A DNA stretch of 31,219 nucleotides from Fimenecus sp964614605 (lineage in GTDB: Bacteria; Bacillota; Clostridia; Oscillospirales; Acutalibacteraceae), in NCBI GenBank assembly GCA_964614605.1, contig CAZTLU010000012.1, positions 1 to 31,219 on the forward strand, given 5' to 3'. This document shows positions 1-6,411 of this stretch, in pieces; positions within the stretch are counted from its first letter, which is position 1, and every line of letters begins with the position of its first letter. The notes under the pieces are model-generated. The model saw nothing but the letters and a program-made list of their open reading frames with translations. It was not told the origin of the DNA and ran no database searches. The position numbers were made by a program, and so were the translations under genes.

Positions 1-55
1 GACTGTAAATCTGCCGTCGACGACTTCGGTGGTTCGAATCCACCCCTGCCCACCA
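1..55 (+). tRNA. tRNA-Tyr (GTA), 3' part only
   Basis: The window opens inside a tRNA. The anticodon loop CTGTAAA (3-9) carries GTA at 5-7. A class II variable arm follows, with a GTC/GAC stem at 16-18 and 22-24. The T arm is GGTGG / TTCGAAT / CCACC (28-44), the 3' acceptor strand CCTGCCC is at 45-51, and the discriminator A plus encoded CCA are at 52-55. GTA together with a long variable arm fits tRNA-Tyr. The acceptor 5' strand, the D arm and part of the anticodon stem lie to the left of the window. Confidence 0.9.
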
Positions 56-90
56 AAAAATCGACTTGTGAAAACAAGTCGATTTTTTTA
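55..90 (+). terminator. Rho-independent terminator of tRNA-Tyr
   Basis: A 15-bp perfect stem (55-69 with 74-88) has a GAAA tetraloop (70-73) and a run of seven T at 83-89. It starts at the last base of the tRNA, so it ends that transcript. The A-rich 5' arm makes it potentially bidirectional. Confidence 0.93.
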
Positions 91-279
91 TCCAAGCCGC
101 AGGCTTGGCATATCATCCGCCGTAAGGCGGTATATCATCAACAAAGGCAGGCTTTGGTCTGCCTTTGTTGCATCTCATCACGCGTTAGCGTGTATCCTGC
201 TGCGGCTTGATGATATACAAAACTCCGTTTTGATGATATGCAAGACTTCGTCTTGATTATATACAATGCTTCGCATTGA
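91..279. repeat. Hairpin array A: hairpins joined by ATATCATC linkers that invert at the centre
   Basis: Seven short perfect hairpins are separated by a near-constant linker. Left half: hairpins at 92-108, 117-130 (GTAA loop), 139-170 (12-bp stem) and 180-191 (GTTA loop), with linkers of the type (C/T)ATATCATC at 109, 131 and 171 and a degenerate one at 192. Right half: the linker appears as its reverse complement GATGATAT at 209, 232 and 255 (GATTATAT), with hairpins 218-232, 241-255 and 264-278 (TCC or TTC loops). The segment 93-102 is perfectly complementary to 200-209 at the array centre, so the centre looks like an inverted copy of the first hairpin. The array lies between the tRNA-Tyr terminator and the promoter of the four-helix-bundle gene. 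No open frame here looks real. Its function is unknown. Confidence 0.85.
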
Positions 280-304
280 TTTCAACAAAATAATATGTTA
301 TAAT
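276..304 (+). promoter_or_regulatory. Promoter of the four-helix-bundle gene, inside an inverted repeat
   Basis: TTGATT (276-281) and TATAAT (299-304) are 17 bp apart. The -35 overlaps the last hairpin of array A. The -10 sits in the loop and right arm of a perfect 12-bp inverted repeat (280-291 with 303-314), a possible operator or 5' UTR hairpin. Confidence 0.65.
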
Positions 305-327
305 TTTGTTGAAAAGGAAGTGAGATT

Positions 328-744
328 ATGCCAAAGAATTATTTGCTTATTTATTCAGAACAACTCGCAACAGATATTGAGTTGCTATGTCAAATGATAA
401 AAGCACCCTCGAATACTGTTTTTCAAATTCGTAAAAGTTCAAGCAGTGTTTATGCAAATATTCGTGAGGCAAATTACGGGCAAAGTAAGGCCGATATGCT
501 TTCTAAATTTGAAATTGCGTTAAAGGAATGTAGTGAAACGGAAGGTTGGTTACAACTATTGTTTAACACAAATGCTATTGATGAAGATACATATAAAAAG
601 TACAGAAATCTATGTGGTCGTATCAGACGACTTTTGATTTCAAGTTGTAAAACTTTGAAAGAAAAGATTAGAGTTAATCCCAAACTTCGTGAAAAACAAA
701 ATGAACTTTTACGGCTTATTGACTTTGCAAAAGACCAACTTTGA
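328..744 (+). CDS. Four-helix bundle protein (23S rRNA intervening-sequence family)
   Basis: This is a 138-residue, all-helical protein. Residues 37-79 match the family core: a run of small residues (SSSVYANI), then EA-x-YG-x-S, then a phenylalanine-led helix FEIALKECSETEGWLQLL. That pattern is the signature of small four-helix-bundle proteins first seen encoded in 23S rRNA intervening sequences. The same fold is used by the Avd accessory protein of diversity-generating retroelements. Members form barrel-like oligomers and may bind nucleic acid, but a cellular role is not established. The start is ATG 328 behind AGGAAGTGAG (315-324). The gene has its own promoter and terminator and lies immediately downstream of array A. 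No reverse transcriptase, template repeat or rRNA is nearby, so a retroelement or a true rRNA IVS is unlikely. The length is slightly above the family's usual 115-130 residues. Confidence 0.8.
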   Translation: MPKNYLLIYSEQLATDIELLCQMIKAPSNTVFQIRKSSSSVYANIREANYGQSKADMLSKFEIALKECSETEGWLQLLFNTNAIDEDTYKKYRNLCGRIRRLLISSCKTLKEKIRVNPKLREKQNELLRLIDFAKDQL

Positions 745-770
745 TTTGGTATCTAAATAGTTCGTAACAA

Positions 771-816
771 CCAAAAATAAGAGTTTTCCTTTGGGAAGGC
801 TCTTATTTTTCTTTTG
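771..816 (+). terminator. Terminator after the four-helix-bundle gene
   Basis: AAAAATAAGAG (773-783) pairs with CTCTTATTTTT (800-810) around an inner TTCC/GGAA helix. The flanking CCAAAA and TTTTGG extend it. The 3' side is T-rich. Confidence 0.85.
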
Positions 817-885
817 GTATTAAGGGCGTGGGACTGCAATTGGTTATTCCTTGTACTCAACTAAAAGCGAGGGAATTGTTCACAC

Positions 886-914
886 TTGATTGGGGAATAT
901 AGTTGTGGTATAAT
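886..914 (+). promoter_or_regulatory. Promoter of the pepD cluster
   Basis: TTGATT (886-891) and TATAAT (909-914) are 17 bp apart with an extended -10 (TGG just before the hexamer). Transcription would begin near 921, leaving a leader of about 110 nt that carries a dispersed hairpin repeat before the pepD Shine-Dalgarno site. Confidence 0.7.
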
Positions 915-941
915 TTTGAATGATTTTTGAGGGAAATTGAA

Positions 942-1006
942 TCCCTCCACCGCCCTCCGTCAAGTGGGGAGGCTATTCGGCGTTTCTCCCTTTGACAAGG
1001 GAGGCT
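942..1006 (+). repeat. Dispersed paired-hairpin repeat, copy 1 (rearranged)
   Basis: A CCCTCC-type repeat with one hairpin CCTCC/GGAGG (953-971) and a second CTCCCTT/AAGGGAG (986-1003). Compared with the copy at 13222 it has lost the TTCG-type first hairpin and gained a second copy of the distal hairpin. It lies in the predicted pepD leader. Confidence 0.7.
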
Positions 1007-1030
1007 ATTATAAATTTGGAGGTCAATATT

Positions 1031-2470
1031 ATGAAATTAGAAAATTTGAAGCCCCAAAGGGTTTTTAAATATTTTGAGGAAATTTGCTCTATTCCTCACG
1101 GGTCGGGCGATATGGAAAGAATTGCCGATTACTGTGTGGAATTTGCAAAAGCACATTCATTGGAATATGTAAGAGATAGTGCAAACAATGTTGTAATCTA
1201 CAAAAATGCTACGGCAGGCTATGAAAATGCAGAGCCCATAATTTTACAGGGGCATCTTGATATGGTTTGCCAGAAGACAGAGGACAGAAGCATTGATTTT
1301 GAGAACGATGGGCTCCAGATTTTTGTTGACGGTGATTTTGTCAAGGCTCGCGGCACAACTTTAGGTGCTGACAACGGAATTGCCGTTGCAATGGTGCTTG
1401 CAATTCTTGAAAGCGATGAATACAAGCACCCTCGCATTGAAGCGGTTTTCACCACTGACGAGGAAATCGGTATGGTTGGTGCCATGAAGCTTGATATGAG
1501 CCTTTTAAGTGCTAAAAAAATGATAAATATCGACTCTGAAGAACAAAATGCCGTAACGGTATCCTGTGCAGGCGGAAGTGATTTTAAGGTATGTTTGCCT
1601 GTTAGCCGTGTTAAGAAAACGGGCACAGAGGTTTCAGTAATTCTAAAAGGCTTAAAGGGTGGTCATTCGGGAATTGAAATTGACAAGGGCAGAGTTAATG
1701 CCAATATGCTTGCGGGCAGATTTTTAAATTATATGGCAAACGTTACCGATTTGGATATTATCAGCATTGACGGAGGCGACAAGGGAAATGCTATTCCAAA
1801 TCTTTGTAAAATAAAACTTTGCGTTAATGATGTGGAAAATTTTGTTAATGAGGCTGAAGAATATCTTGAAGTAATCAAGAATGAGATTGCAGAGCGTGAA
1901 AGGAATTTTGCGCCCGTTGTGAATATTGGCGACAATGCTGAATTTGATGTGCTTGAAAATGAGCTTAAAAACGGCATTATTTATGCTTTACTTTGTGCGC
2001 CCAACGGAATTATAGAAATGAGTGCGGGCATTGAGGGCCTTGTTGAAACCTCGCTGAATTTGGGAATTCTCTCAACTGACGAAAGCGAAATCACAATGCT
2101 TTTCGCTTTAAGAAGCAACAAAAAATCGGCTCACATTGCCCTTGAGGATAAGCTTAAAGGATTTTTCAAGGCACTCCCCTGCACTATTGAGGCTTCGGGA
2201 CATTATCCGCCTTGGGAATTTAAGGAAAATTCAGAATTACAGGAGCTTTACAAAGAGGTTTTTGCCGAAAAATTGGGCTATGAGCCTGAAATTGTGGCAA
2301 TCCACGCGGGGCTTGAATGCGGAACCTTCTATTCGGCAATTGACGGGCTTGACTGCATTTCAATCGGTCCCGACCTTTTTGATGTGCACACGGTCAACGA
2401 AAAAATGAGTATTGCTTCAGTTGAGAAAATTTTTAATGTACTCGTGGCAATCTTGGAAAAATTTGTGTAA
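1031..2470 (+). CDS. pepD: Aminoacyl-histidine (Xaa-His / beta-Ala-His) dipeptidase, M20C family
   Basis: This is a 479-residue cytosolic zinc metallopeptidase of the PepD family, which cleaves Xaa-His and a broad range of other dipeptides. The zinc-site motifs are in order: H75-x-D77 (GHLDMV), the bridging D114 (GADNG), the catalytic and metal pair E144-E145 (TTDEEIG), an INID stretch, the lid-domain GGHSG motif, and the C-terminal histidine in DVHT. There is no signal peptide, and the length is normal (about 480-490). Although the frame is open to 992, ATG 1031 is chosen because GGAGGTC (1018-1024) precedes it at good spacing, and the upstream part is dispersed repeat. The next genes are an oligopeptide transporter and a PqqD-like protein, so the cluster probably imports and degrades peptides. 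Confidence 0.93.
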   Translation: MKLENLKPQRVFKYFEEICSIPHGSGDMERIADYCVEFAKAHSLEYVRDSANNVVIYKNATAGYENAEPIILQGHLDMVCQKTEDRSIDFENDGLQIFVDGDFVKARGTTLGADNGIAVAMVLAILESDEYKHPRIEAVFTTDEEIGMVGAMKLDMSLLSAKKMINIDSEEQNAVTVSCAGGSDFKVCLPVSRVKKTGTEVSVILKGLKGGHSGIEIDKGRVNANMLAGRFLNYMANVTDLDIISIDGGDKGNAIPNLCKIKLCVNDVENFVNEAEEYLEVIKNEIAERERNFAPVVNIGDNAEFDVLENELKNGIIYALLCAPNGIIEMSAGIEGLVETSLNLGILSTDESEITMLFALRSNKKSAHIALEDKLKGFFKALPCTIEASGHYPPWEFKENSELQELYKEVFAEKLGYEPEIVAIHAGLECGTFYSAIDGLDCISIGPDLFDVHTVNEKMSIASVEKIFNVLVAILEKFV

Positions 2471-2484
2471 TGAATTAAAAAAAT

Positions 2485-2551
2485 ATTCGTGGTACAATTT
2501 CAAATGATAAAAACGCCTACAAACAGGCATAGAAAAGGAGTTGCCACGAAT
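2485..2551 (+). promoter_or_regulatory. Leader inverted repeat around the OPT start region
   Basis: ATTCGTGG (2485-2492) is perfectly complementary to CCACGAAT (2544-2551), which lies between the Shine-Dalgarno site (AAAGGAG, 2534-2540) and ATG 2553. A small GCCT/AGGC hairpin (2515-2528) is nested inside. A possible extended -10, TGGTACAAT, ends at 2498. A read-through transcript from pepD would contain both arms; one begun at this -10 would lack the left arm. Confidence 0.45.
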
Positions 2552-2552
2552 T

Positions 2553-4463
2553 ATGAAAAATGATTTTAAGCCTTATGTACCCGCAAGCAAGGTAACCCCT
2601 GAATTAACGGTCACTTCCGTTATTATGGGTGTTTTGCTTGCAGTTATATTCGGCGCGGCAAATGCTTATTTGGGACTTCGGGTGGGTATGACGGTTTCGG
2701 CGTCAATCCCTGCGGCAGTTATTGCAATGGGTGTTATCCGTATTGCATTACACAGAAATTCAATTCTTGAAAGCAACATTGTGCAGACAATCGGTTCTGC
2801 GGGCGAATCGCTTGCGGCGGGTGCGATTTTCACCTTGCCTGCCCTTTTCTTATGGGCGGCAGAGGGCAAAATGGACAAGCCCAGCCTTATTGAAATTACG
2901 CTTATCGCCCTTATCGGCGGTTTGCTTGGTGTATTCTTTATGGTGCCGCTTCGCAATGCTCTGATTGTTAAAGAGCACGGCACACTGCCCTACCCCGAAG
3001 GTACTGCCTGTGCAGAAGTTCTGCTTGCAGGTGAAAAAGGCGGTGCGAATGCGGGCACAGTTTTTGCAGGTATGGGCTTTGCGGCACTTTTCAAGGTTAT
3101 TATTGACGGACTTAAAGTGGTTGCGGGTGAGGTTTCGCTGAAATTCAAAGGTTATGCAGGCGAAATCGGTACACAGATTTATCCCGCAGTTATGAGTGTT
3201 GGTTTTATTTGCGGTCCGAGAATTTCTTCATATATGTTCGCGGGCGGAATTCTCAGTTGGATGGTGCTCATTCCCCTTATTGTGCTTTTCGGCTCTGAAA
3301 TCGTGCTTTACCCCGGCACATCATCAATCGGTGAGATTTTTGCAGAAAGCGGTGCCAGCGGTATCTGGAGTACATACATCAGATACATTGGTGCAGGTGC
3401 TTTGGCGGCAGGCGGAATTATAAGCCTTATAAAATCACTACCTCTTATTGTAAAGACATTTGCAGGTGCTTTGAAAAGTATGAAGGGTGCGGGTGTGCAA
3501 TCCGACGAGAGAACTGCAAAAGATATGAATATGAAAATTGTTCTTCTTGCAATTCTTGTGCTGACAATTGTCGTATGGCTTGTTCCGGCAATTCCCGTGT
3601 CACTTTTGGGTGCATTTATTATTGTTATTTTCGGTTTCTTCTTTGCAACCGTTTCGTCACGAATGGTTGGTCTTGTGGGCAGTAGTAACAACCCTGTATC
3701 AGGTATGGCGATTGCAACACTTCTTATTGCAACTCTTATTCTCAAGATTACGGGTGCTTACGGAGTTGCCGGTATGGCAAGTGCCATTGCGATTGGCTCA
3801 ATTATCTGTATTGTTTCGGCTATTGCGGGCGACACCTCGCAGGATTTGAAAACAGGTTATATTCTTGGTGCTACACCAAAGAAACAGCAGATTGGCGAGA
3901 TTATCGGTGTTACTGCGGCGGCGCTTGCAATCGGCGGTACACTTTATATTCTTGACTCTGCATGGGGCTTTGGCTCGGACGAGCTTGGCGCACCTCAGGC
4001 GACACTTATGAAGCTTATTGTTGAGGGCGTTATGGGCGGAAATCTGCCCTGGGGGCTTGTAGGTATAGGTGTTTGCATTGCGATTGTGGTTGAGCTTATT
4101 GGTATTCCCGTACTCCCCTTTGCAATCGGTGTATATCTTCCTGTTCAGCTTAATGCTTGCGTTATGGTGGGCGGTGTTATTCGTCTTATTATGGAAAAGC
4201 TTAAGAAGAATGAAGACGAAAAGAAAGAGATTGTAAATGACGGTATTCTCTTCTGCTCGGGCATGATTGCGGGCGAAGGTCTTGTTGGTATTCTCTTGGC
4301 ACTTCTTGCAGTATTCGGTGTGGATTCTGTAATAAATCTCGGTGCAAGGTTGGGACTTTCAAGCTCCTTTATGAGCATTGGCGGAATTGTACTGTTTGCG
4401 ATTATAATTCTTACTGTTTTTAAATTTACGGTATGGAAAAAGCGTGAGAAAAATGAAGAATAA
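2553..4463 (+). CDS. OPT-family oligopeptide transporter
   Basis: This is a 636-residue polytopic membrane protein of the oligopeptide transporter (OPT) family, in which proton-coupled uptake of peptides (or metal chelates in some members) is established. The N-terminal block after about residue 15 contains the family hallmark NAYLGLRVGMTVSASIP. Many hydrophobic segments follow, with short charged loops such as the one near residues 315-330. The conserved PEGTACAEVL motif is near residue 150. ATG 2553 is chosen over a TTG at 2541 because AAAGGAG (2534-2540) directly abuts that TTG. The neighbours pepD (82 nt upstream) and the PqqD-like gene (overlapping the stop) argue for peptide import followed by hydrolysis. 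The exact substrate cannot be read from sequence. Confidence 0.92.
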   Translation: MKNDFKPYVPASKVTPELTVTSVIMGVLLAVIFGAANAYLGLRVGMTVSASIPAAVIAMGVIRIALHRNSILESNIVQTIGSAGESLAAGAIFTLPALFLWAAEGKMDKPSLIEITLIALIGGLLGVFFMVPLRNALIVKEHGTLPYPEGTACAEVLLAGEKGGANAGTVFAGMGFAALFKVIIDGLKVVAGEVSLKFKGYAGEIGTQIYPAVMSVGFICGPRISSYMFAGGILSWMVLIPLIVLFGSEIVLYPGTSSIGEIFAESGASGIWSTYIRYIGAGALAAGGIISLIKSLPLIVKTFAGALKSMKGAGVQSDERTAKDMNMKIVLLAILVLTIVVWLVPAIPVSLLGAFIIVIFGFFFATVSSRMVGLVGSSNNPVSGMAIATLLIATLILKITGAYGVAGMASAIAIGSIICIVSAIAGDTSQDLKTGYILGATPKKQQIGEIIGVTAAALAIGGTLYILDSAWGFGSDELGAPQATLMKLIVEGVMGGNLPWGLVGIGVCIAIVVELIGIPVLPFAIGVYLPVQLNACVMVGGVIRLIMEKLKKNEDEKKEIVNDGILFCSGMIAGEGLVGILLALLAVFGVDSVINLGARLGLSSSFMSIGGIVLFAIIILTVFKFTVWKKREKNEE

Positions 4464-4803
4464 GAATATAGTTCCCGAAAATTATCTTGATAAAATCCCA
4501 ATGCGCCGTGACGGGCTTAACTGGTCGGTTGACGAAAACGGCGCGGTGACTTTAGAGGTTGAGAATAAAGGCTGGGCGAATAAAATCGCGCAGGTGCTTT
4601 TTAAAAGACCGAAAGTGAGCTTTATTCACCTTGACGAAATGGGTAATTTTATTTGGCCTATAATTGACGGTGAAAAGAATGTTTTTCATATCGGCAAAGA
4701 GGTCAAAGAGTATTTCGGTGAAAAAGCCGAGCCGTTGTATGAGCGTTTGGCACAGTATTTTCAGGTTTTGGAAAGTTATGGGTTTGTGGAGTTTATAAAA
4801 TGA
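4453..4803 (+). CDS. PqqD-family protein, orphan
   Basis: This is a 116-residue soluble protein. The PqqD-like winged-helix core is visible in the segment HLDEMGNFIWPIIDG followed by the V-x-x-I-G-x-x-V helix and the C-terminal FVEFIK strand. In RiPP and PQQ pathways PqqD domains bind a precursor peptide and hand it to a radical SAM enzyme. No radical SAM gene or precursor peptide is evident here. The start ATG 4453 lies inside the 3' end of the transporter gene (11-nt overlap), implying translational coupling; a GTG at 4444 in the same frame is an alternative. Its stop codon lies within the first hairpin stem of array B. A peptide-binding role linked to the OPT transporter is an inference from position. 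Confidence 0.78.
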   Translation: MKNKNIVPENYLDKIPMRRDGLNWSVDENGAVTLEVENKGWANKIAQVLFKRPKVSFIHLDEMGNFIWPIIDGEKNVFHIGKEVKEYFGEKAEPLYERLAQYFQVLESYGFVEFIK

Positions 4804-4986
4804 TTTGCAAAAATCATTTTACTTCATATTTTGTGAAATAAAATACTTCATAATCTGTAAAGATTACTTCATATTGCGTAAGCAATACTTCATTAAATAT
4901 AAGATGAAGTAAATTCCTAACGGAATTTATGAAGTATCTCTTCGAGATATGAAGTAGCTTTCGCTATGAAGTACGCCGTTGGCGTA
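4797..4986. repeat. Hairpin array B: (hairpin-ACTTCATA)x4 then (ATGAAGTA-hairpin)x4
   Basis: Eight hairpins are joined by eight copies of one linker, and the linker inverts exactly halfway. ACTTCAT(A) occurs at 4821, 4845, 4866 and 4887; its reverse complement ATGAAGT(A) occurs at 4904, 4929, 4949 and 4966. The inner pair closes a 10-nt loop (4894-4903). Left hairpins: 4797-4820 (10-bp stem, GCAA loop), 4828-4844 (loop starting GTGA), 4852-4865 (GTAA) and 4873-4886 (GTAA). Right hairpins: 4911-4928 (TAAC), 4936-4948 (TTC), 4956-4965 (TTTC) and 4972-4986 (GTT). Stem sequences all differ, and the linker is constant. Linker i can pair with linker 9-i, giving a nested tree with paired side hairpins. 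The array begins at the PqqD stop codon and runs into a dispersed repeat. Its function is unknown. Confidence 0.92.
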
Positions 4987-4990
4987 TATT

Positions 4991-5041
4991 CTCTCCCTCC
5001 GTCAAAACTTCGTTTTGCCCACCTCCCTCGTCAGAGGGAGG
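4991..5041 (+). repeat. Dispersed paired-hairpin repeat, copy 2
   Basis: CTCCCTCCGTC is followed by hairpin 1, CAAAAC-TTC-GTTTTG (5003-5017), and hairpin 2, CCTCCCTC-GTCA-GAGGGAGG (5022-5041). It is one of six copies, all in the same orientation. Confidence 0.85.
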
Positions 5042-5049
5042 ATTTTTTT
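5022..5049 (+). terminator. Terminator formed by the dispersed repeat
   Basis: An 8-bp GC-rich stem (5022-5029 with 5034-5041) and a GTCA loop are followed by ATTTTTTT (5042-5049). It would end the pepD-OPT-pqqD-array transcript just before the fem promoter. Confidence 0.8.
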
Positions 5050-5064
5050 GTGTGTTGGGTTTCG

Positions 5065-5093
5065 TTGACAAAATGTGGGTAATATGATAAAAT
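5065..5093 (+). promoter_or_regulatory. Strong promoter of the fem operon
   Basis: A perfect TTGACA (5065-5070) and TAAAAT (5088-5093) are 17 bp apart, with an extended -10 TGA just upstream of the hexamer. The leader to ATG 5155 is about 55 nt. Confidence 0.82.
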
Positions 5094-5154
5094 TTTTAGT
5101 TGATAATAATACTATGACTTTTGGGTTTCTTAAAATAAAGATTAAGGTGATTTA

Positions 5155-6411
5155 ATGGAATTCGCTGTACTTAAAGCAGAAGAATATCGTGAGTTTTTAA
5201 AAGGGCAGGAGCAAGCCTCTTTTATGCAGACTGTTGAGCTTTCTGAACTCAAAAAAGAATATGGCAGTAAGGTGCATTTTGTAGGCATTAAAGATGATGA
5301 CGAAATTGTTGCAGGCTCTATGGTTTTAGAGGATAAGACTATTCTTAATCAGTCACAATTCTATGCTCCGCGCGGTCTTATCGTTGACTATCACAACAAG
5401 GAATTACTTGAATTCTTCACAGAGGAATTAAAGAAATACATTAAAAAATGCGGCGGATTTATGCTCACAATTGACCCCAATGTGATTTACAGAATCCGTA
5501 CTCCAGAGGGTGAGATTATCCCCGAAAATGAGGCCGATGACGAAGCATTCAACAATCTTTTAAGCCTTGGATACCGCCACTACGGATTTAACATTTATCT
5601 TGACACATTACAGGCGCGTTGGTGCTGTCGTTTCACTCTTGACGAGGATTACGAAACCAAAAAGGCGAAGTTCTCAAAGCAGACAAGAAAAAACATCAAC
5701 TCCTGCATAAAAAAGGGCTTGATGGTACGCGAGGGTACAATTGAGGATTTGAATGTTATGGCAGAGATTTTTGAGGCTACCTCAAAGCGCCGTAATTTCT
5801 TCTACAGAAGTCTTTCATATTATCAGAAAATGTACAAGCACATGAATGACTTAATGACAATTTACATCGCATATCTCGACCCCGATATTTATTACGAGCA
5901 CACTTTGGGGCTTCTTAACAACGCAAAGGCAAATTATGAGAGCATTCTCAAAAAGATTGAAAAGCTTACTGCCGGCGAGCGACTTCTCAATCAAAAGGAA
6001 GAAGCTTTAAGGCAGATTGAGAAATACGAAAAAGAGTTAGAAAAAGCGGCAAAATTCAAGGAAGAAAATCCAAACGGCAAGGATATCGGTTGTTTGCTTT
6101 CTCTTCGTAGCGGTAACGAATATCTTACTCTTTCAAGCGGTGTGCTTATGGATTACCGCAATTTCACACCCAAATATTTGATGTATCAGCACCACATTGA
6201 AGAGGCATACAAAGAGGGCTTTAAATACTGCAATTTCTACGGGATTACAGGTGACTTCAACCCCGATAACGAATATTTCGGCATTTATGAATTCAAGCGT
6301 GGCTTCAAGCCCGATGTTACCGAATACATTGGTCAGTTTGAATTAAAATGCGGCACATTCTATGATGTATACAAGCTTTTAAAGAAGATTAAAGGACGCA
6401 TAGTGAAATGA
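5155..6411 (+). CDS. FemABX peptidoglycan-bridge aminoacyltransferase 1
   Basis: This is a 418-residue Fem-family transferase, which uses aminoacyl-tRNA to add amino acids to the peptidoglycan precursor stem peptide in the cytoplasm. It shows two GNAT-like halves: an N-terminal half with FYAPRGLIVDY (69-79) and KQTRKNINSCIKKG (175-188), and a C-terminal half with the conserved CNFYGITGDF (359-368) and EFKRGFKPDVTEYIGQFEL (379-397). They are interrupted by a charged coiled-coil arm (about 250-305) as in FemA. The start ATG follows AAGGTGA (5144-5150). It is the first of three tandem paralogues and overlaps the second by ATGA. Which residue it adds, and at which position, cannot be told from sequence. 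Confidence 0.92.
   Translation: MEFAVLKAEEYREFLKGQEQASFMQTVELSELKKEYGSKVHFVGIKDDDEIVAGSMVLEDKTILNQSQFYAPRGLIVDYHNKELLEFFTEELKKYIKKCGGFMLTIDPNVIYRIRTPEGEIIPENEADDEAFNNLLSLGYRHYGFNIYLDTLQARWCCRFTLDEDYETKKAKFSKQTRKNINSCIKKGLMVREGTIEDLNVMAEIFEATSKRRNFFYRSLSYYQKMYKHMNDLMTIYIAYLDPDIYYEHTLGLLNNAKANYESILKKIEKLTAGERLLNQKEEALRQIEKYEKELEKAAKFKEENPNGKDIGCLLSLRSGNEYLTLSSGVLMDYRNFTPKYLMYQHHIEEAYKEGFKYCNFYGITGDFNPDNEYFGIYEFKRGFKPDVTEYIGQFELKCGTFYDVYKLLKKIKGRIVK

Noticed and set aside
29..256. 75-residue open frame across tRNA end and array A
   Set aside because: It starts inside the tRNA, spans its terminator and the hairpins, has no ribosome site, and its sequence is simply translated repeat.
91..279. CRISPR array
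   Set aside because: The constant words are only 8-9 nt, the intervening segments are perfect hairpins of uneven length, the linker inverts at the centre, and no cas gene is present.
328..744. Avd gene of a diversity-generating retroelement
   Set aside because: The fold family is shared, but there is no reverse transcriptase, template repeat or variable repeat within the window.
4797..4986. Series of Rho-independent terminators or an attC/integron array
   Set aside because: None of the eight hairpins is followed by a T-tract, there are no cassette genes, and no integrase is present.
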